Positions 1 through 9,138 of a stretch of 64,000 bases of DNA are shown here, piece after piece. This stretch comes from CAIWHR01 sp963726775 (GTDB lineage Bacteria > Pseudomonadota > Gammaproteobacteria > Burkholderiales > Casimicrobiaceae). The stretch lies in contig CAVSDL010000001.1 of NCBI GenBank assembly GCA_963726775.1, positions 310,001 to 374,000 on the forward strand. The letters run 5' to 3'. The translations under genes were made by a program, and so were the position numbers. Position 1 is the first letter of the stretch. Each line of letters starts with the position of its first letter. The notes beneath the pieces were generated by a model that searched no databases, was not told the DNA's origin, and was given only the letters and a program-made list of their open reading frames with translations.

Positions 1-854
1 CGCACGTCGACGAAGACCATGTTGGTCTGCTGAGGAGCCACGTCCAGCGCCGAGTGCTTCGCCAACCCGGCGGCAAGGAGCGCGGCGTTGTCATGATCGT
101 CGGCAAGGCGCGCCACATGATGGAGAAGCGCATGGCGACCCGCCGCTGCGAGTATTCCCGCCTGCCGCATCCCGCCGCCCAGCATCTTGCGCCAGCGGCG
201 CGCGGCGCGAATGAAGTCCCTGCCGCCGCAGAGCACCGAGCCGACCGGAGCACCCAGCCCCTTCGAAAGGCATACCGACACCGAATCGAAGCCCTGCGCG
301 ATCGCGTGCGGTTCGACACCCTGTCTTACTGCCGCATTCCAGAGTCGCGCTCCATCCAGATGCATCGCGAGTCCGTGCCGTTTGGCGAGTTCCCGCACCG
401 CGGCCGCATAGCCGATCGGCAGCACGCGACCGCCGATGGTGTTCTCCAGCGCGATCAGTCGCGTTTTCGCGAAATGGCTGTCGTCGGGTTTGATCGCGGA
501 TTCGATCGCCGGCAGCGGCAGCGTGCCGTCGGCGGCGTTTTCGAGAGGCTGCGGCTGTACGCTGCCCAGGACCGCCGCGCCACCCGCCTCGTAGCGGTAG
601 GTATGCGCCTCCTGGCCCACGATGTATTCATCGCCACGCGCGCAGTGCGTCATCACCCCGACGAGGTTCGACTGCGTGCCCGACGGTACGAACAGGGCCG
701 CCTCGAACCCGAGCCGCTCGGCAACCTCGGCTTCGAGTGCGTTGACGCTCGGATCGTCGCCAAACACGTCGTCGCCTACCGGGGCGGCAGCCATCGCTGC
801 GCGCATCGCGGCCGTGGGTCGCGTTACGGTGTCGCTGCGAAAATCGGTAGCCAT
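1..854 (-). CDS. ltaE: Low-specificity L-threonine aldolase (partial, runs off left edge)
   Basis: PLP enzyme that splits L-threonine and L-allo-threonine into glycine and acetaldehyde in the cytosol. The ATG at 854 opens a frame read leftward to the edge (about 284 codons), so the C-terminus is missing. The N-terminus RSDTVTRPTAAM and the GDDVFGDDPSVNALE segment (residues 27-41) are typical of the family, HLDGAR lies near 165-170, and the likely PLP lysine is K198 in CLSKGLGAPVGS. It starts 13 nt after the lysS stop, so it is probably the last gene of a prfB-lysS-ltaE transcript. The family call is firm; substrate preference is inferred. Confidence 0.93.
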   Translation of the reverse strand, partial: MATDFRSDTVTRPTAAMRAAMAAAPVGDDVFGDDPSVNALEAEVAERLGFEAALFVPSGTQSNLVGVMTHCARGDEYIVGQEAHTYRYEAGGAAVLGSVQPQPLENAADGTLPLPAIESAIKPDDSHFAKTRLIALENTIGGRVLPIGYAAAVRELAKRHGLAMHLDGARLWNAAVRQGVEPHAIAQGFDSVSVCLSKGLGAPVGSVLCGGRDFIRAARRWRKMLGGGMRQAGILAAAGRHALLHHVARLADDHDNAALLAAGLAKHSALDVAPQQTNMVFVDV

Positions 855-867
855 ACGCGAAGTATCG

Positions 868-2394
868 TCAGCCTTCCGGCTTCAATTGGGGGAACAGGAT
901 CACGTCGCGTATGCTCGGCGCATCGGTCAACAGCATGACGAGACGGTCGATGCCGATGCCTTCGCCCGCCGTCGGCGGGAGCCCGAATTCCATCGCGCGG
1001 ATGTAGTCGGCATCGTAGAACATCGCTTCTTCGTCGCCGGCTTCGCGCGCCGCAACCTGGCCACGGAACCGCGCCGCCTGGTCCTCCGGATCGTTCAGCT
1101 CGGAAAAACCGTTGGCGAGCTCGCGGCCGGTGATGAAGAGCTCGAAGCGGTCCGTCACCGCCGGATCCGCGTCGTTCGCACGCGCCAGCGGCGAGACATC
1201 GGTCGGATGCGCGATGATGAACGTCGGCTGGACCAGCTTGTCCTCCGTCGTCGCCTCGAACAGCTTCAGCTGCAGGAGGCCGACGCCGTCGGTGGCGAAC
1301 ACCTCGGCGTCGAACGGCGCCAGCGCGACGCGCAGATACTCGGGCTTCGCGAGTTCGGCCAGCGGGTATTGCGGGTGATACTTGTGGATCGCCTCGGCCA
1401 TCGTCAGCCGGTCGAACGGCTGGCCGAGATCGATCGCGGTGCCCTGGTAGGTCACCGTCGCACTGCCGACGACCTGCAGCGCGACGTCCCGGAACAGCGC
1501 CTCGGTCAGGTCCATCAGGTAGCGATAATCCTGGTAGGCCTCGTAGAACTCGAGCATCGTGAACTCGGGATTGTGCCGGGTCGAGATGCCCTCGTTGCGG
1601 AAATTGCGGTTGATCTCGAACACCTTCTCGAGCCCGCCGACGACGAGCTTCTTGAGATAGAGCTCCGGCGCGATGCGCAGGTAGAGCTGCATGTCGAGGG
1701 CGTTGTGGTGCGTCTTGAACGGCCGCGCCGCCGCACCCCCGGGAATCGGATGCATCATCGGCGTCTCGACCTCGAGATAACCGCGCGCGACGAAGAATTC
1801 GCGGATCGACTGCACGATCTTCGAGCGCGCGACGAAGGTGCGCCGGGCGTCGGGATTGGTGATCAGGTCGACATAGCGCTGCCGGTAGCGTTGCTCCTGG
1901 TCGGACAGTCCGTGGAATTTCTCCGGCAGCGGCCGCAGCGCCTTGGCCAGCAGCCGGATCGACGTGACCTTGAGCGACAGCTCGCCGGTCTTGGTCTTGA
2001 ACAGCGTGCCCGTGGCGCCGACGATGTCGCCCAGGTCCCAGTGCTTGAAGGCCTCGAGTGCGTCCGCGCCCAACGCATCGAGCGTGACATAGAGCTGGAT
2101 ACGGTCCGACATGTCCTGCACTGTGGCAAAGCACGCTTTGCCCATCACGCGCTTCAGCATCATGCGGCCGGCGACGGTTGCCTCGAGATGCAGCGCCTCG
2201 AGCGCCTCGTTGGTCTTCGCGTCGTGCCGTGCGTGCAGGTCCGCCGCCAGAGAATCGCGGCGAAAGTCGTTGGGAAACGCCTGCCCGCGTCGGCGCAGGG
2301 CGGCAAGCTTTGCCCGCCGTTCGGCGATGATCGGGTTCTCGTCCGGCAGAAGCCCCGGTCCGTCAGATGGACTCTTCCTGTTGTCGTTCGGCAT
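868..2394 (-). CDS. lysS: Lysyl-tRNA synthetase, class II
   Basis: Charges tRNA-Lys with lysine. The protein is 508 aa, normal for bacterial class II LysRS. An N-terminal OB-fold anticodon-binding region is followed by the class II core, with motif 2 around FRNEGISTRHNPEF and motif 3 in GIGIDRLVMLL near the C-terminus. I chose the ATG at 2394, giving MPNDNRKSP, because it lies 2 nt after the prfB stop with a purine-rich stretch (GCAGGGGG) just upstream. The frame stays open further upstream, but that part lies over prfB and is not homologous. Pairing with prfB matches E. coli and many proteobacteria and indicates translational coupling. Confidence 0.97.
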   Translation of the reverse strand: MPNDNRKSPSDGPGLLPDENPIIAERRAKLAALRRRGQAFPNDFRRDSLAADLHARHDAKTNEALEALHLEATVAGRMMLKRVMGKACFATVQDMSDRIQLYVTLDALGADALEAFKHWDLGDIVGATGTLFKTKTGELSLKVTSIRLLAKALRPLPEKFHGLSDQEQRYRQRYVDLITNPDARRTFVARSKIVQSIREFFVARGYLEVETPMMHPIPGGAAARPFKTHHNALDMQLYLRIAPELYLKKLVVGGLEKVFEINRNFRNEGISTRHNPEFTMLEFYEAYQDYRYLMDLTEALFRDVALQVVGSATVTYQGTAIDLGQPFDRLTMAEAIHKYHPQYPLAELAKPEYLRVALAPFDAEVFATDGVGLLQLKLFEATTEDKLVQPTFIIAHPTDVSPLARANDADPAVTDRFELFITGRELANGFSELNDPEDQAARFRGQVAAREAGDEEAMFYDADYIRAMEFGLPPTAGEGIGIDRLVMLLTDAPSIRDVILFPQLKPEG

Positions 2395-2396
2395 TT

Positions 2397-3501
2397 CTAG
2401 ACCCCCTGCTTCAGGCTCGCGGCAATGAAGTCGTCGAGGTCGCCGTCGAGCACCGCCTGCGTATTGCCGACCTCGTGGTTCGTCCGCAGGTCCTTGATCC
2501 GCGATTGGTCCAGCACGTACGAGCGGATCTGGTGGCCCCAGCCGATGTCGGTCTTCGAATCCTCGAGCTTCTGCTGCTCTTCCTGCCGCTTGCGCAATTC
2601 GAACTCGTACAGGCGCGATTTCAGCATCGCCATCGCTTCGGCGCGATTGCGGTGCTGCGAGCGGTCGTTCTGGCACTGCACGACGATGTTGGTCGGCAGG
2701 TGCGTGATGCGCACCGCGGAATCCGTCTTGTTGATGTGCTGGCCACCGGCTCCCGACGCGCGGAAGGTGTCGATGCGCAGGTCCGCAGGGTTAATCTCGA
2801 CCGCGATCGAGTCGTCCACCTCGGGATAGACGAACACGCTGGCAAACGACGTATGCCGCCGGGCGTTGGAGTCGAAAGGGCTCTTGCGCACCAGCCGGTG
2901 GACGCCGATTTCGCTGCGCAGGTAACCGTACGCGTAGTCGCCGCTCACCTTGATCGACGCGCTCTTGATGCCGGCGACTTCACCGGGCGTTTCCTCGAGC
3001 AGCTCGGTCCGGTAACCCTTGCGCTCGCAATAGCGGAGATACATCCGTTCCAGCATCGCCGCCCAATCCTGCGCCTCGGTGCCGCCGGAGCCGGCCTGGA
3101 TGTCGATGAAGCAGTTGGCCGGGTCGAGCGGATTCCCGAACATCCGGCGGAATTCCATATCGCCTACGCGCTTCTCCATCGCGGCGACGTCCGTGGCGAC
3201 GGCGGCGAGCGTCGCGTCGTCGGCTTCGGCGCGGGCGAGCTCGAACAGCTCGCTGCTATCCCCGAGGCCGGCGTCGAGTCCGGTCAGGGTATCGACGACA
3301 CCCTCGAGAGCTTTCCTCTCCCTCGAGAGTTCCAGCGCGCGCTTCTGGTCATCCCAGATTTTCGGGTCTTCGAGTTCCCTGGCGACTTCGGCGAGCCGCA
3401 CCGACTTCACATCGAAGTCAAAGATACCTCCGCAACGAGCCGATGCGTTCCCGCAGGCCATTGAGCGTCGCCGAGATCTGGTTCAGGCGTTCGGCTTCCA
3501 T
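2397..3501 (-). CDS. prfB: Peptide chain release factor 2, with programmed +1 frameshift
   Basis: RF2 recognises UGA and UAA and triggers peptide release. The gene is in two frames. ATG at 3501 gives 27 codons ending in a leucine CTT and an in-frame TGA at 3420-3418. Skipping one base gives GAC TTC GAT and a 340-aa frame to the stop at 2397, for a 367-aa product (E. coli RF2 is 365). The body carries the SPF anticodon-mimic motif (RKSPFDSNARR) and the catalytic GGQ (GAGGQHINKTDSA). A start at the internal ATG near 3461 would lose the conserved N-terminus. First gene of prfB-lysS-ltaE. Confidence 0.96.
3417..3432 (-). promoter_or_regulatory. RF2 programmed frameshift site (Shine-Dalgarno-like GGAGG, CTT-TGA-C)
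   Basis: Read on the minus strand the site is GGAGG TAT CTT TGA C. This is the classic RF2 autoregulatory layout: an internal ribosome-binding-like element a few bases before the slippery CTT, then the UGA that RF2 itself reads, then C. When RF2 is scarce, ribosomes pause at UGA and slip +1 into the long frame. The family mechanism is established; here it is inferred from exact sequence conservation. Confidence 0.95.
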
Positions 3502-3530
3502 GATGGCGCAATCCGTCGTGGCAAATGCGA

Positions 3531-3536
3531 ATTATA
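3531..3536 (-). promoter_or_regulatory. Candidate -10 element for prfB-lysS-ltaE
   Basis: A perfect TATAAT on the minus strand lies 30 bp before the prfB ATG, which would give a leader of roughly 20-25 nt. I do not see a convincing -35 hexamer at the usual distance, so this is a partial promoter call. Confidence 0.4.
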
Positions 3537-3672
3537 GCCTGCCAGCGCCACATCCCCTCGCAAAACGAAGGGTCTTCGGCGCTGTCCGTCTTGGGCGGCG
3601 GCGACACTTCGCCTATCATTACGGGTTCCGCGGTCCCGGACTCTCCGACCTCCGACCGCATCGGAGCACTCC

Positions 3673-4137
3673 ATGCCCATTTTCTTCGTCAACAAGGATC
3701 GCGTCGACGTCGGCGCCGGCGTCCCCGGTGACACGCCGCTCCTCTGGATCCTGCGCGACCACCTGAACCTCACCGGCACCAAGTACGGTTGCGGGATGGC
3801 GCTCTGCGGCGCGTGCACCGTTTACATCGAGGGCGAGCCGACGCGGTCGTGCCAGGTGCCGCTCTCGTCGATCAAGCTGGGCGCCGATATCACCACGATC
3901 GAAGGGTTGAAGACGAAGGAGGCGCGCGCCGTGCAGGCGGCATGGGAGAAGCTCGATGTGCCGCAGTGCGGCTACTGCCAGTCGGGGCAGGTGATGGCCG
4001 CGGCGGCGCTGCTTGCGAAAAAGAAGAAGCCCACCGACGCCGACATCGACGCGGCGATGGTCGGCAACCTCTGCCGCTGCGCCACGTACGTCCGCATCCG
4101 CGCCGCGATCCACGAAGCGGCGAAGACCCTGGGCTGA
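3673..4137 (+). CDS. (2Fe-2S)-binding subunit of a molybdenum hydroxylase (isoquinoline 1-oxidoreductase alpha-like)
   Basis: Small electron-transfer subunit (154 aa) of a xanthine-oxidase-family molybdoenzyme. A plant-type ferredoxin cluster is bound by C40, C45, C48 and C60 (CGMALCGAC...C). A second [2Fe-2S] cluster uses C99 and C102 (CGYC) and C134 and C136 (CRC). It lies 12 nt before the large molybdopterin subunit, so the two form one enzyme. No FAD subunit is adjacent, which fits the two-subunit isoquinoline/aldehyde oxidoreductase branch that passes electrons to another acceptor. The substrate cannot be told from sequence. Confidence 0.92.
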   Translation: MPIFFVNKDRVDVGAGVPGDTPLLWILRDHLNLTGTKYGCGMALCGACTVYIEGEPTRSCQVPLSSIKLGADITTIEGLKTKEARAVQAAWEKLDVPQCGYCQSGQVMAAAALLAKKKKPTDADIDAAMVGNLCRCATYVRIRAAIHEAAKTLG

Positions 4138-4149
4138 CCGGAGATTGTC

Positions 4150-6384
4150 ATGAACCCGATGCGCATGCGCCCCCGCACCCCAAACCAGGCCGCGACCATC
4201 GATCGCCGGTCTTTTCTCAAGGTTACCGCCGCAGCCGGCGCCGGACTCACGCTCGGGATCTGGACCGCCGCCGCCGCCGCGCAGGCTTCGGGCCCCGGCA
4301 AGACCGTCGGCAGCGTGGCGGCCGGCGTCTTCGAGCCGAATGCGTTCCTGACGATCGGCCGCGACAATGTCGTCACCATCGTCGTCAAGCATCTCGAGAT
4401 GGGCCAGGGCACCTATACCGGACTGCCGACGCTGATCGCGGAAGAGCTCGACGCGGCGTGGTCGCAGGTCCGGGCGACCGGCGCGCCGGCTGACGCCAAG
4501 CTCTACAACAACCTGTTCTGGGGATCCTCGCAGGGCACCGGCGGCTCGAGCGCGATGGCCAATTCGTTCGAGCAGTACCGGCAGGCCGGGGCGGCCGCGC
4601 GCGCGATGCTGGTTTCGGCGGCGGCCAGGCTGTGGGACGTCTCCGCGGATTCGATCCAGGTGAAGAACGGCGTCGTTTTTCACGCCAACGGGAAGAAGGC
4701 ATCGTTCGGCGAGCTCGCCGACGCGGCAGCAAGGGAGCCGGTGCCGGCGACCGTCAAACTCAAGGAACCAAAGGACTTCGTCTACATCGGCAAGCACGTG
4801 CCGCGCACCGACTCGAAGGCGAAGTCGAACGGCACGGCGACGTTCACGCAGGATGTCAAGCTGCCGGACATGCTGACCGCGGTCGTCGCGCATCCACCCC
4901 GCTTCGGCGCAAATGTGAAGAGCTTCGACGCCAGCGGCGTCAAGGGCATCCCGGGCGTCCGCTATGTCGTCGAGGTCCCGAATGGGGTCGCCGTCGTCGC
5001 GACCACCTTCTGGTCCGCCAGGAAGGGCCGCGACGCGCTGAAGGTCGAATGGGACAACGCGACGGGAATCCGTTTCTCGTCCGCGGACATTTTCGCCGAA
5101 TACCGAAAGCTCGCCGCCACGCCCGGCAAGGTCGCGCGCAACGACGGCGACGCCTCGAAGGCGATCGAAGGAGCGGCGAAGAAATTCGAGGCCACGTTCG
5201 CGTTTCCGTACCTCGCGCACGCGGCGATGGAGCCGCTCGACTGCGTGGTCCGACTCGACGAAGCGAGCTGCGAGGTCTGGAACGGCGAGCAGATGCAGAC
5301 AGCGGACCAGGCCGCAGTCGCGCAGGTCGTCGGACTCAAGCCCGAGCAGGTGAAGCTCAACATGCTCTACGCGGGCGGCAGCTTCGGGCGGCGCGCGAAT
5401 CCCGTCGGCGATTTTGTCATCGAGGCGGCGACGATTGCCAAGGCGCTCGCCGTGCCGGGCAAGCGCGGCACGCCGGTCAAGCTCGTGTGGACGCGCGAGG
5501 ACGACATGAAGGGCGGCTTTTACCGGCCGGCCTACCTGCACACGCTTAAGGCGGGGCTCGATGCCGCCGGCGACATCGTCGGCTGGCAGCACCGGATCGT
5601 CGGCCAGTCGATTCTCGTCGGCACGCCGTTCGAGAAGATGATGGTGAAGGATGGCATCGACGGTACGAGCGTCGAAGGCGCGTCGACGCTGCCTTATGCG
5701 ATTCCGAACCTCCAGGTCGATCTGCATTCGCCTGCAATCGGCGTGCCGGTGCTGTGGTGGCGCTCGGTGGGTTCGACGCACACCGCCTATGCGACCGAAA
5801 CCTTCGTCGACGAGCTCGCGGTGGCTGCCGGCAAGGATCCCGTCGCCTTCCGCCGCGCCCTGCTCGCGAAGCATCCGAAGCACCTCGCGGCGCTCGAGCT
5901 TGCCGCGGCGAAGTCCGGCTGGGGCACGCCGCTCGCGCCGGGCAAGGCGGGCGAGAAGCGCGGCCGCGGCATCGCGGTCCATGAATCGTTCAACACTGCT
6001 GTGGCGCAGGTCGCCGAAGTCACCGTCGACAAGGACGGCAAGTTTCGCGTCGATCGCGTGGTATGCGCCGTTCACTGCGGAATCGCCGTGAACCCGGACG
6101 TCGTGCGCGCGCAAATGGAAGGCGGCATCGGCTTTGGGCTTTCGGCAGCGCTTTACGGCGCCATTACGCTGAAGGACGGCGCCGTCGAGCAGTCGAACTT
6201 TCACGACTACCCGATCCTGCGCATCAACGAAATGCCGGCGGTCGAGGTGCACATCGTTCCGTCCGCCGACAAGCCGACGGGGGTCGGCGAGCCCGGGGTG
6301 CCGGTGATCGCGCCCGCGGTCGCCAACGCGCTCGCGGCAGCGACGGGCAAGCGGATCCGCAACCTGCCGCTCGAGCTCGCGTAA
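4150..6384 (+). CDS. Molybdopterin-binding subunit of xanthine dehydrogenase family (isoquinoline 1-oxidoreductase beta-like)
   Basis: Catalytic Mo-cofactor subunit, 744 aa, about the usual length for IorB-type proteins. The N-terminus carries a twin-arginine signal (DRRSFLKV at about residues 18-25, followed by an Ala/Gly-rich hydrophobic stretch), so the assembled enzyme is probably exported folded. Cofactor motifs include GGSFGRRANP and the late GVGEPGVP with the catalytic glutamate. It pairs with the upstream 2Fe-2S subunit. No XdhC-like maturation factor or cytochrome gene is next to it. The natural substrate (N-heterocycle, aldehyde or other) is unknown. Confidence 0.9.
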   Translation: MNPMRMRPRTPNQAATIDRRSFLKVTAAAGAGLTLGIWTAAAAAQASGPGKTVGSVAAGVFEPNAFLTIGRDNVVTIVVKHLEMGQGTYTGLPTLIAEELDAAWSQVRATGAPADAKLYNNLFWGSSQGTGGSSAMANSFEQYRQAGAAARAMLVSAAARLWDVSADSIQVKNGVVFHANGKKASFGELADAAAREPVPATVKLKEPKDFVYIGKHVPRTDSKAKSNGTATFTQDVKLPDMLTAVVAHPPRFGANVKSFDASGVKGIPGVRYVVEVPNGVAVVATTFWSARKGRDALKVEWDNATGIRFSSADIFAEYRKLAATPGKVARNDGDASKAIEGAAKKFEATFAFPYLAHAAMEPLDCVVRLDEASCEVWNGEQMQTADQAAVAQVVGLKPEQVKLNMLYAGGSFGRRANPVGDFVIEAATIAKALAVPGKRGTPVKLVWTREDDMKGGFYRPAYLHTLKAGLDAAGDIVGWQHRIVGQSILVGTPFEKMMVKDGIDGTSVEGASTLPYAIPNLQVDLHSPAIGVPVLWWRSVGSTHTAYATETFVDELAVAAGKDPVAFRRALLAKHPKHLAALELAAAKSGWGTPLAPGKAGEKRGRGIAVHESFNTAVAQVAEVTVDKDGKFRVDRVVCAVHCGIAVNPDVVRAQMEGGIGFGLSAALYGAITLKDGAVEQSNFHDYPILRINEMPAVEVHIVPSADKPTGVGEPGVPVIAPAVANALAAATGKRIRNLPLELA

Positions 6385-6402
6385 GCGGCAGGCGCGCTCT
6401 TC

Positions 6403-7257
6403 GTGCATACGCCGGATGGATTCACGCCCGGGCACCTGCTGCCCGCGGCGTTGTCGACCGGCGCCCTCGCGTTTGCGTTTCGCGAAGGCAAACTGCTGGT
6501 GTCGGGCAGGGGCGAGGCGGACGATCCGCCACCGCGCGTGCCGACGTGGAACGAGTTGACGGCGTTCGGCATCGCCGGTACGCCGCATTACCTGGGCGCG
6601 CTGGGCGAGGTCGAGTGTCTCGCCGTCCGCCTGGCCGAGGGCGCGGCGCAGCCCGAGGGATGGCGCTACACGGGCCTGCGCCCCTTGTTCTTCGCGCTGC
6701 CGGAGCCGCTGCTGGCGCTTGCGGCGCGCGCGTTCCAGATCGTCGAGTGGGACGCCACGCACCGGTTCTGCGGCCGTTGCGGCACACCGACGCACGACAA
6801 GATCGGCGAGCGCGCCAAGGAGTGCCCGGCGTGCGGCTACGTCGCGTACCCGCGCGTGTCGCCGGCGATGATGGTGCTGGTGACGCGCGGCCGCGAACTG
6901 CTGCTCGCTCGTGCCCACCGCTTTCCGCCCGCGATGTACAGCGCGCTCGCCGGCTTCGTCGAGCCGGGCGAGACGATCGAGGACTGCATCCGGCGCGAGG
7001 TGCGCGAAGAGGTCGGCGTCGAGGTCGACCGCATCACGTATTTCGCCAGCCAGTCGTGGGCCTTCCCGCATTCGCTGATGATCGCCTTCACCGCCGAATA
7101 CGCGGGCGGCGAACTTCGCCCCGACGAAACGGAGATTGCCGAGGCGCGCTGGTTCGCGTTCGACGCGGTCCCGGTGTTGCCGCCCAGCGTCTCCATCGCG
7201 CGGCGCCTGATCGAGGCGACTGTCGCGCGCCTCGCCGGAACCGCGATGCGATCCTGA
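6403..7257 (+). CDS. nudC: NAD(+) diphosphatase / NAD-cap hydrolase NudC
   Basis: Nudix hydrolase that cleaves NADH/NAD+ to NMN(H) and AMP and can remove NAD caps from RNA. It is 284 aa and starts at GTG. A four-cysteine zinc ribbon (FCGRCG ... CPACGYVAYPR) precedes the Nudix box GFVEPGETIEDCIRREVREE. The NudC-specific motif downstream reads SQSWAFPHSLM, close to the canonical SQPWPFPxS, with Ser-Trp-Ala in place of Pro-Trp-Pro. It follows the molybdoenzyme gene by 18 nt and may share its transcript, though the functions are not obviously linked. Confidence 0.94.
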   Translation: MHTPDGFTPGHLLPAALSTGALAFAFREGKLLVSGRGEADDPPPRVPTWNELTAFGIAGTPHYLGALGEVECLAVRLAEGAAQPEGWRYTGLRPLFFALPEPLLALAARAFQIVEWDATHRFCGRCGTPTHDKIGERAKECPACGYVAYPRVSPAMMVLVTRGRELLLARAHRFPPAMYSALAGFVEPGETIEDCIRREVREEVGVEVDRITYFASQSWAFPHSLMIAFTAEYAGGELRPDETEIAEARWFAFDAVPVLPPSVSIARRLIEATVARLAGTAMRS

Positions 7258-7289
7258 TAGAATGGCGCGCGCCGGTCCCGGTCGCCGCA

Positions 7290-7877
7290 ATGTCCCCGTC
7301 CCGTTTATCGCCGATGCGTCGTATCGTCCTGCTGCTCCTGTGCGCGTCAGCCGCGCTGACCTGCCTGCCCGGCCGTGCGCAGGACGGCCGCGATCTCACC
7401 GAGGAGGCGCGCAAGCAATACACGAAGGGGCTGAAGGAGGCCGCCGTCCTCGTCAAGGACAGGCAGTTCGCCGGCGCCCTGGCAAAGCTCGATGTGCTGC
7501 TCGCCCAGCGCCCGCGCGAGCCGCAGGCGCGCTTCCTCAAAGGCGTGGTGCAGACCGAGCAGGGCCAGCGCGATGCCGCGATGGCGACGTTCCGTGGGCT
7601 CAGCGACGATTATCCCGAGCTGCCGGAGCCTTACAACAATCTCGCCGTGCTCCTCGCGCAGAAGGGCGACTACGAGGCCGCGCGCTTGGCGCTGGAGACG
7701 GCGCTCAAGGCCGCGCCGGACTGGGCTGTCGCGCACGAGAACCTGGGCGACATCTACGCGCGGCTCGCCGCCGCCGAGTACGATCGTGCCGCCAGGCTCG
7801 ATCGAAACAACAAGACCGCGACCGCGAAGCTCGCGCTCGCGCGCGAACTTTACGCAGCCGCCGCTGCCGTGAAATAG
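7290..7877 (+). CDS. Exported tetratricopeptide-repeat protein
   Basis: 195 aa with an N-terminal signal peptide (MRRIVLLLLCASAALTCLPGRAQ) and TPR-like helical pairs through the middle (RFLKGVVQTEQGQRDAAMATF; PEPYNNLAVLLAQKGDYEAA; WAVAHENLGDIYARLAA). TPRs mediate protein contacts, so this is likely a small periplasmic scaffold or assembly factor. The start is ambiguous: ATG at 7290 adds eight residues before the ATG at 7314 that begins the obvious signal peptide. It precedes an exported cyclophilin by 52 nt, suggesting a periplasmic protein-handling pair. Confidence 0.82.
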   Translation: MSPSRLSPMRRIVLLLLCASAALTCLPGRAQDGRDLTEEARKQYTKGLKEAAVLVKDRQFAGALAKLDVLLAQRPREPQARFLKGVVQTEQGQRDAAMATFRGLSDDYPELPEPYNNLAVLLAQKGDYEAARLALETALKAAPDWAVAHENLGDIYARLAAAEYDRAARLDRNNKTATAKLALARELYAAAAAVK

Positions 7878-7929
7878 CAGCTCCGGTTTCGATGTTCTCA
7901 TTCCGATCCAACCGCCAAGGAGTCTTCCG

Positions 7930-8523
7930 ATGTTGCGCCGTTCCTTTCTGATCGTTGCCGCCGCGCTGGCCGCTGCATCGGCAATTCCCGCGCTCGCCGC
8001 GAATCCGCAGGTCGAGTTCGATACGACCGCGGGCAAGTTCCGCGTCGAGCTCTATCCCGACGCCGCGCCGAAGACCGTCGCGAATTTCATCGACTACGTG
8101 AAAGCCAAGCATTTCGACGGCACGCAGTTTCACCGGGTGATCCCGGGATTCATGATCCAGGGCGGCGGCTTCACCGCGGATTTCAAGCAGAAGCCCACGA
8201 AGTCGCCGGTCGCCAACGAAGCCGAGCAGTCCAGCAAGGCGGGGCTCCTCAACGTGCCCGGCAGCCTCGCCATGGCGCGCACGGGGGACCCCCATTCGGC
8301 GACTGCCCAGTTCTTCATCAACGTTGCCGACAACAAATTCCTGAATTTCCGCTCGCCGGACCCGCAGGGTTACGGGTATACGGTCTTCGGCAAGGTCGTC
8401 GAGGGCATGGATATCGTGGACAAGATCGCCAAGGCGCCGACCGGCGCCGGAGGCCCCTTCCCCAAGGACGTTCCTGCCGAGAGGGTCATGATCAACAAGG
8501 CCGTCGTCATCGACGCGAAGTAG
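7930..8523 (+). CDS. ppiA: Periplasmic peptidyl-prolyl cis-trans isomerase, cyclophilin type
   Basis: 197 aa. A cleavable signal peptide (about residues 1-23, ending ALAA) precedes a cyclophilin domain beginning VEFDTTAGKFRVELYPDAAPKTV. Catalytic-site features are visible: FHRVIPGFMIQGG with the conserved arginine, and MARTGDPHSATAQFFIN. It would speed proline isomerisation in exported proteins. A second, signal-less cyclophilin follows 9 nt later, so both compartments are served from one locus. Confidence 0.93.
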   Translation: MLRRSFLIVAAALAAASAIPALAANPQVEFDTTAGKFRVELYPDAAPKTVANFIDYVKAKHFDGTQFHRVIPGFMIQGGGFTADFKQKPTKSPVANEAEQSSKAGLLNVPGSLAMARTGDPHSATAQFFINVADNKFLNFRSPDPQGYGYTVFGKVVEGMDIVDKIAKAPTGAGGPFPKDVPAERVMINKAVVIDAK

Positions 8524-8532
8524 GGAGCGGAC

Positions 8533-9030
8533 ATGGTCATCCTGCACACCAACCACGGCGACATCACGCTGGAACTCGACGCCGAAAATGCGCCGAAAAC
8601 GGTCGACAACTTCCTCCAGTACGTCCGCGATCGCCACTACGACAACACGATCTTCCATCGCGTGATCGACGGCTTCATGGTCCAGGGCGGCGGCATGGAG
8701 CCCGGGATGAAACAGAAGCCGACGCGCGCGACGATTGCGAACGAGGCCGGCAACGGGCTCAAGAACAAGAAATACACCGTCGCGATGGCGCGCACGTCGG
8801 AGCCGCACTCGGCTTCGTCGCAGTTCTTCATCAACATCGCCGACAACGATTTCCTCGATTACAAGGGGCCAAGTCCGCAGGGTTGGGGCTACTGCGTCTT
8901 CGGAAAGGTCGTCGCGGGTCAGGACGTCATCGATCGGATCCGGGGTGTGCCGACCGGAAACAGCGGCTCGCACCAGAATGTCCCGCGCGAAGATGTCCTC
9001 ATCACGCGTGCCGAGGAAGTCTCCGCGTAG
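8533..9030 (+). CDS. ppiB: Cytoplasmic peptidyl-prolyl cis-trans isomerase B
   Basis: 165-aa cyclophilin without a signal peptide, the usual length of PpiB. It begins MVILHTNHGDITLELDAENA and has FHRVIDGFMVQGGGMEPG and SSQFFINIADNDFLDY. It acts on cytosolic proteins. It shares its layout with the preceding exported cyclophilin and is probably an ancestral duplicate. lpxH follows about 110 bp later, the same gene order seen in many betaproteobacteria. Confidence 0.95.
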   Translation: MVILHTNHGDITLELDAENAPKTVDNFLQYVRDRHYDNTIFHRVIDGFMVQGGGMEPGMKQKPTRATIANEAGNGLKNKKYTVAMARTSEPHSASSQFFINIADNDFLDYKGPSPQGWGYCVFGKVVAGQDVIDRIRGVPTGNSGSHQNVPREDVLITRAEEVSA

Positions 9031-9138
9031 CAAGGAACCGCCGCATGAGTCCCACGCGGTTGCGCTGCACGGCCCCATGCGGATGAATGCGAGCTGCGCG
9101 ACTCGTGCAGGGGTTCCGGGCCGGCGCGGCGCCCTGCG

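Noticed and set aside
3619..7290. Open frame of more than 1200 codons on the minus strand opposite the molybdoenzyme and nudC genes
   Set aside because: Arg-rich shadow frame caused by high GC third positions; no recognisable motif, while the opposite strand has complete families.
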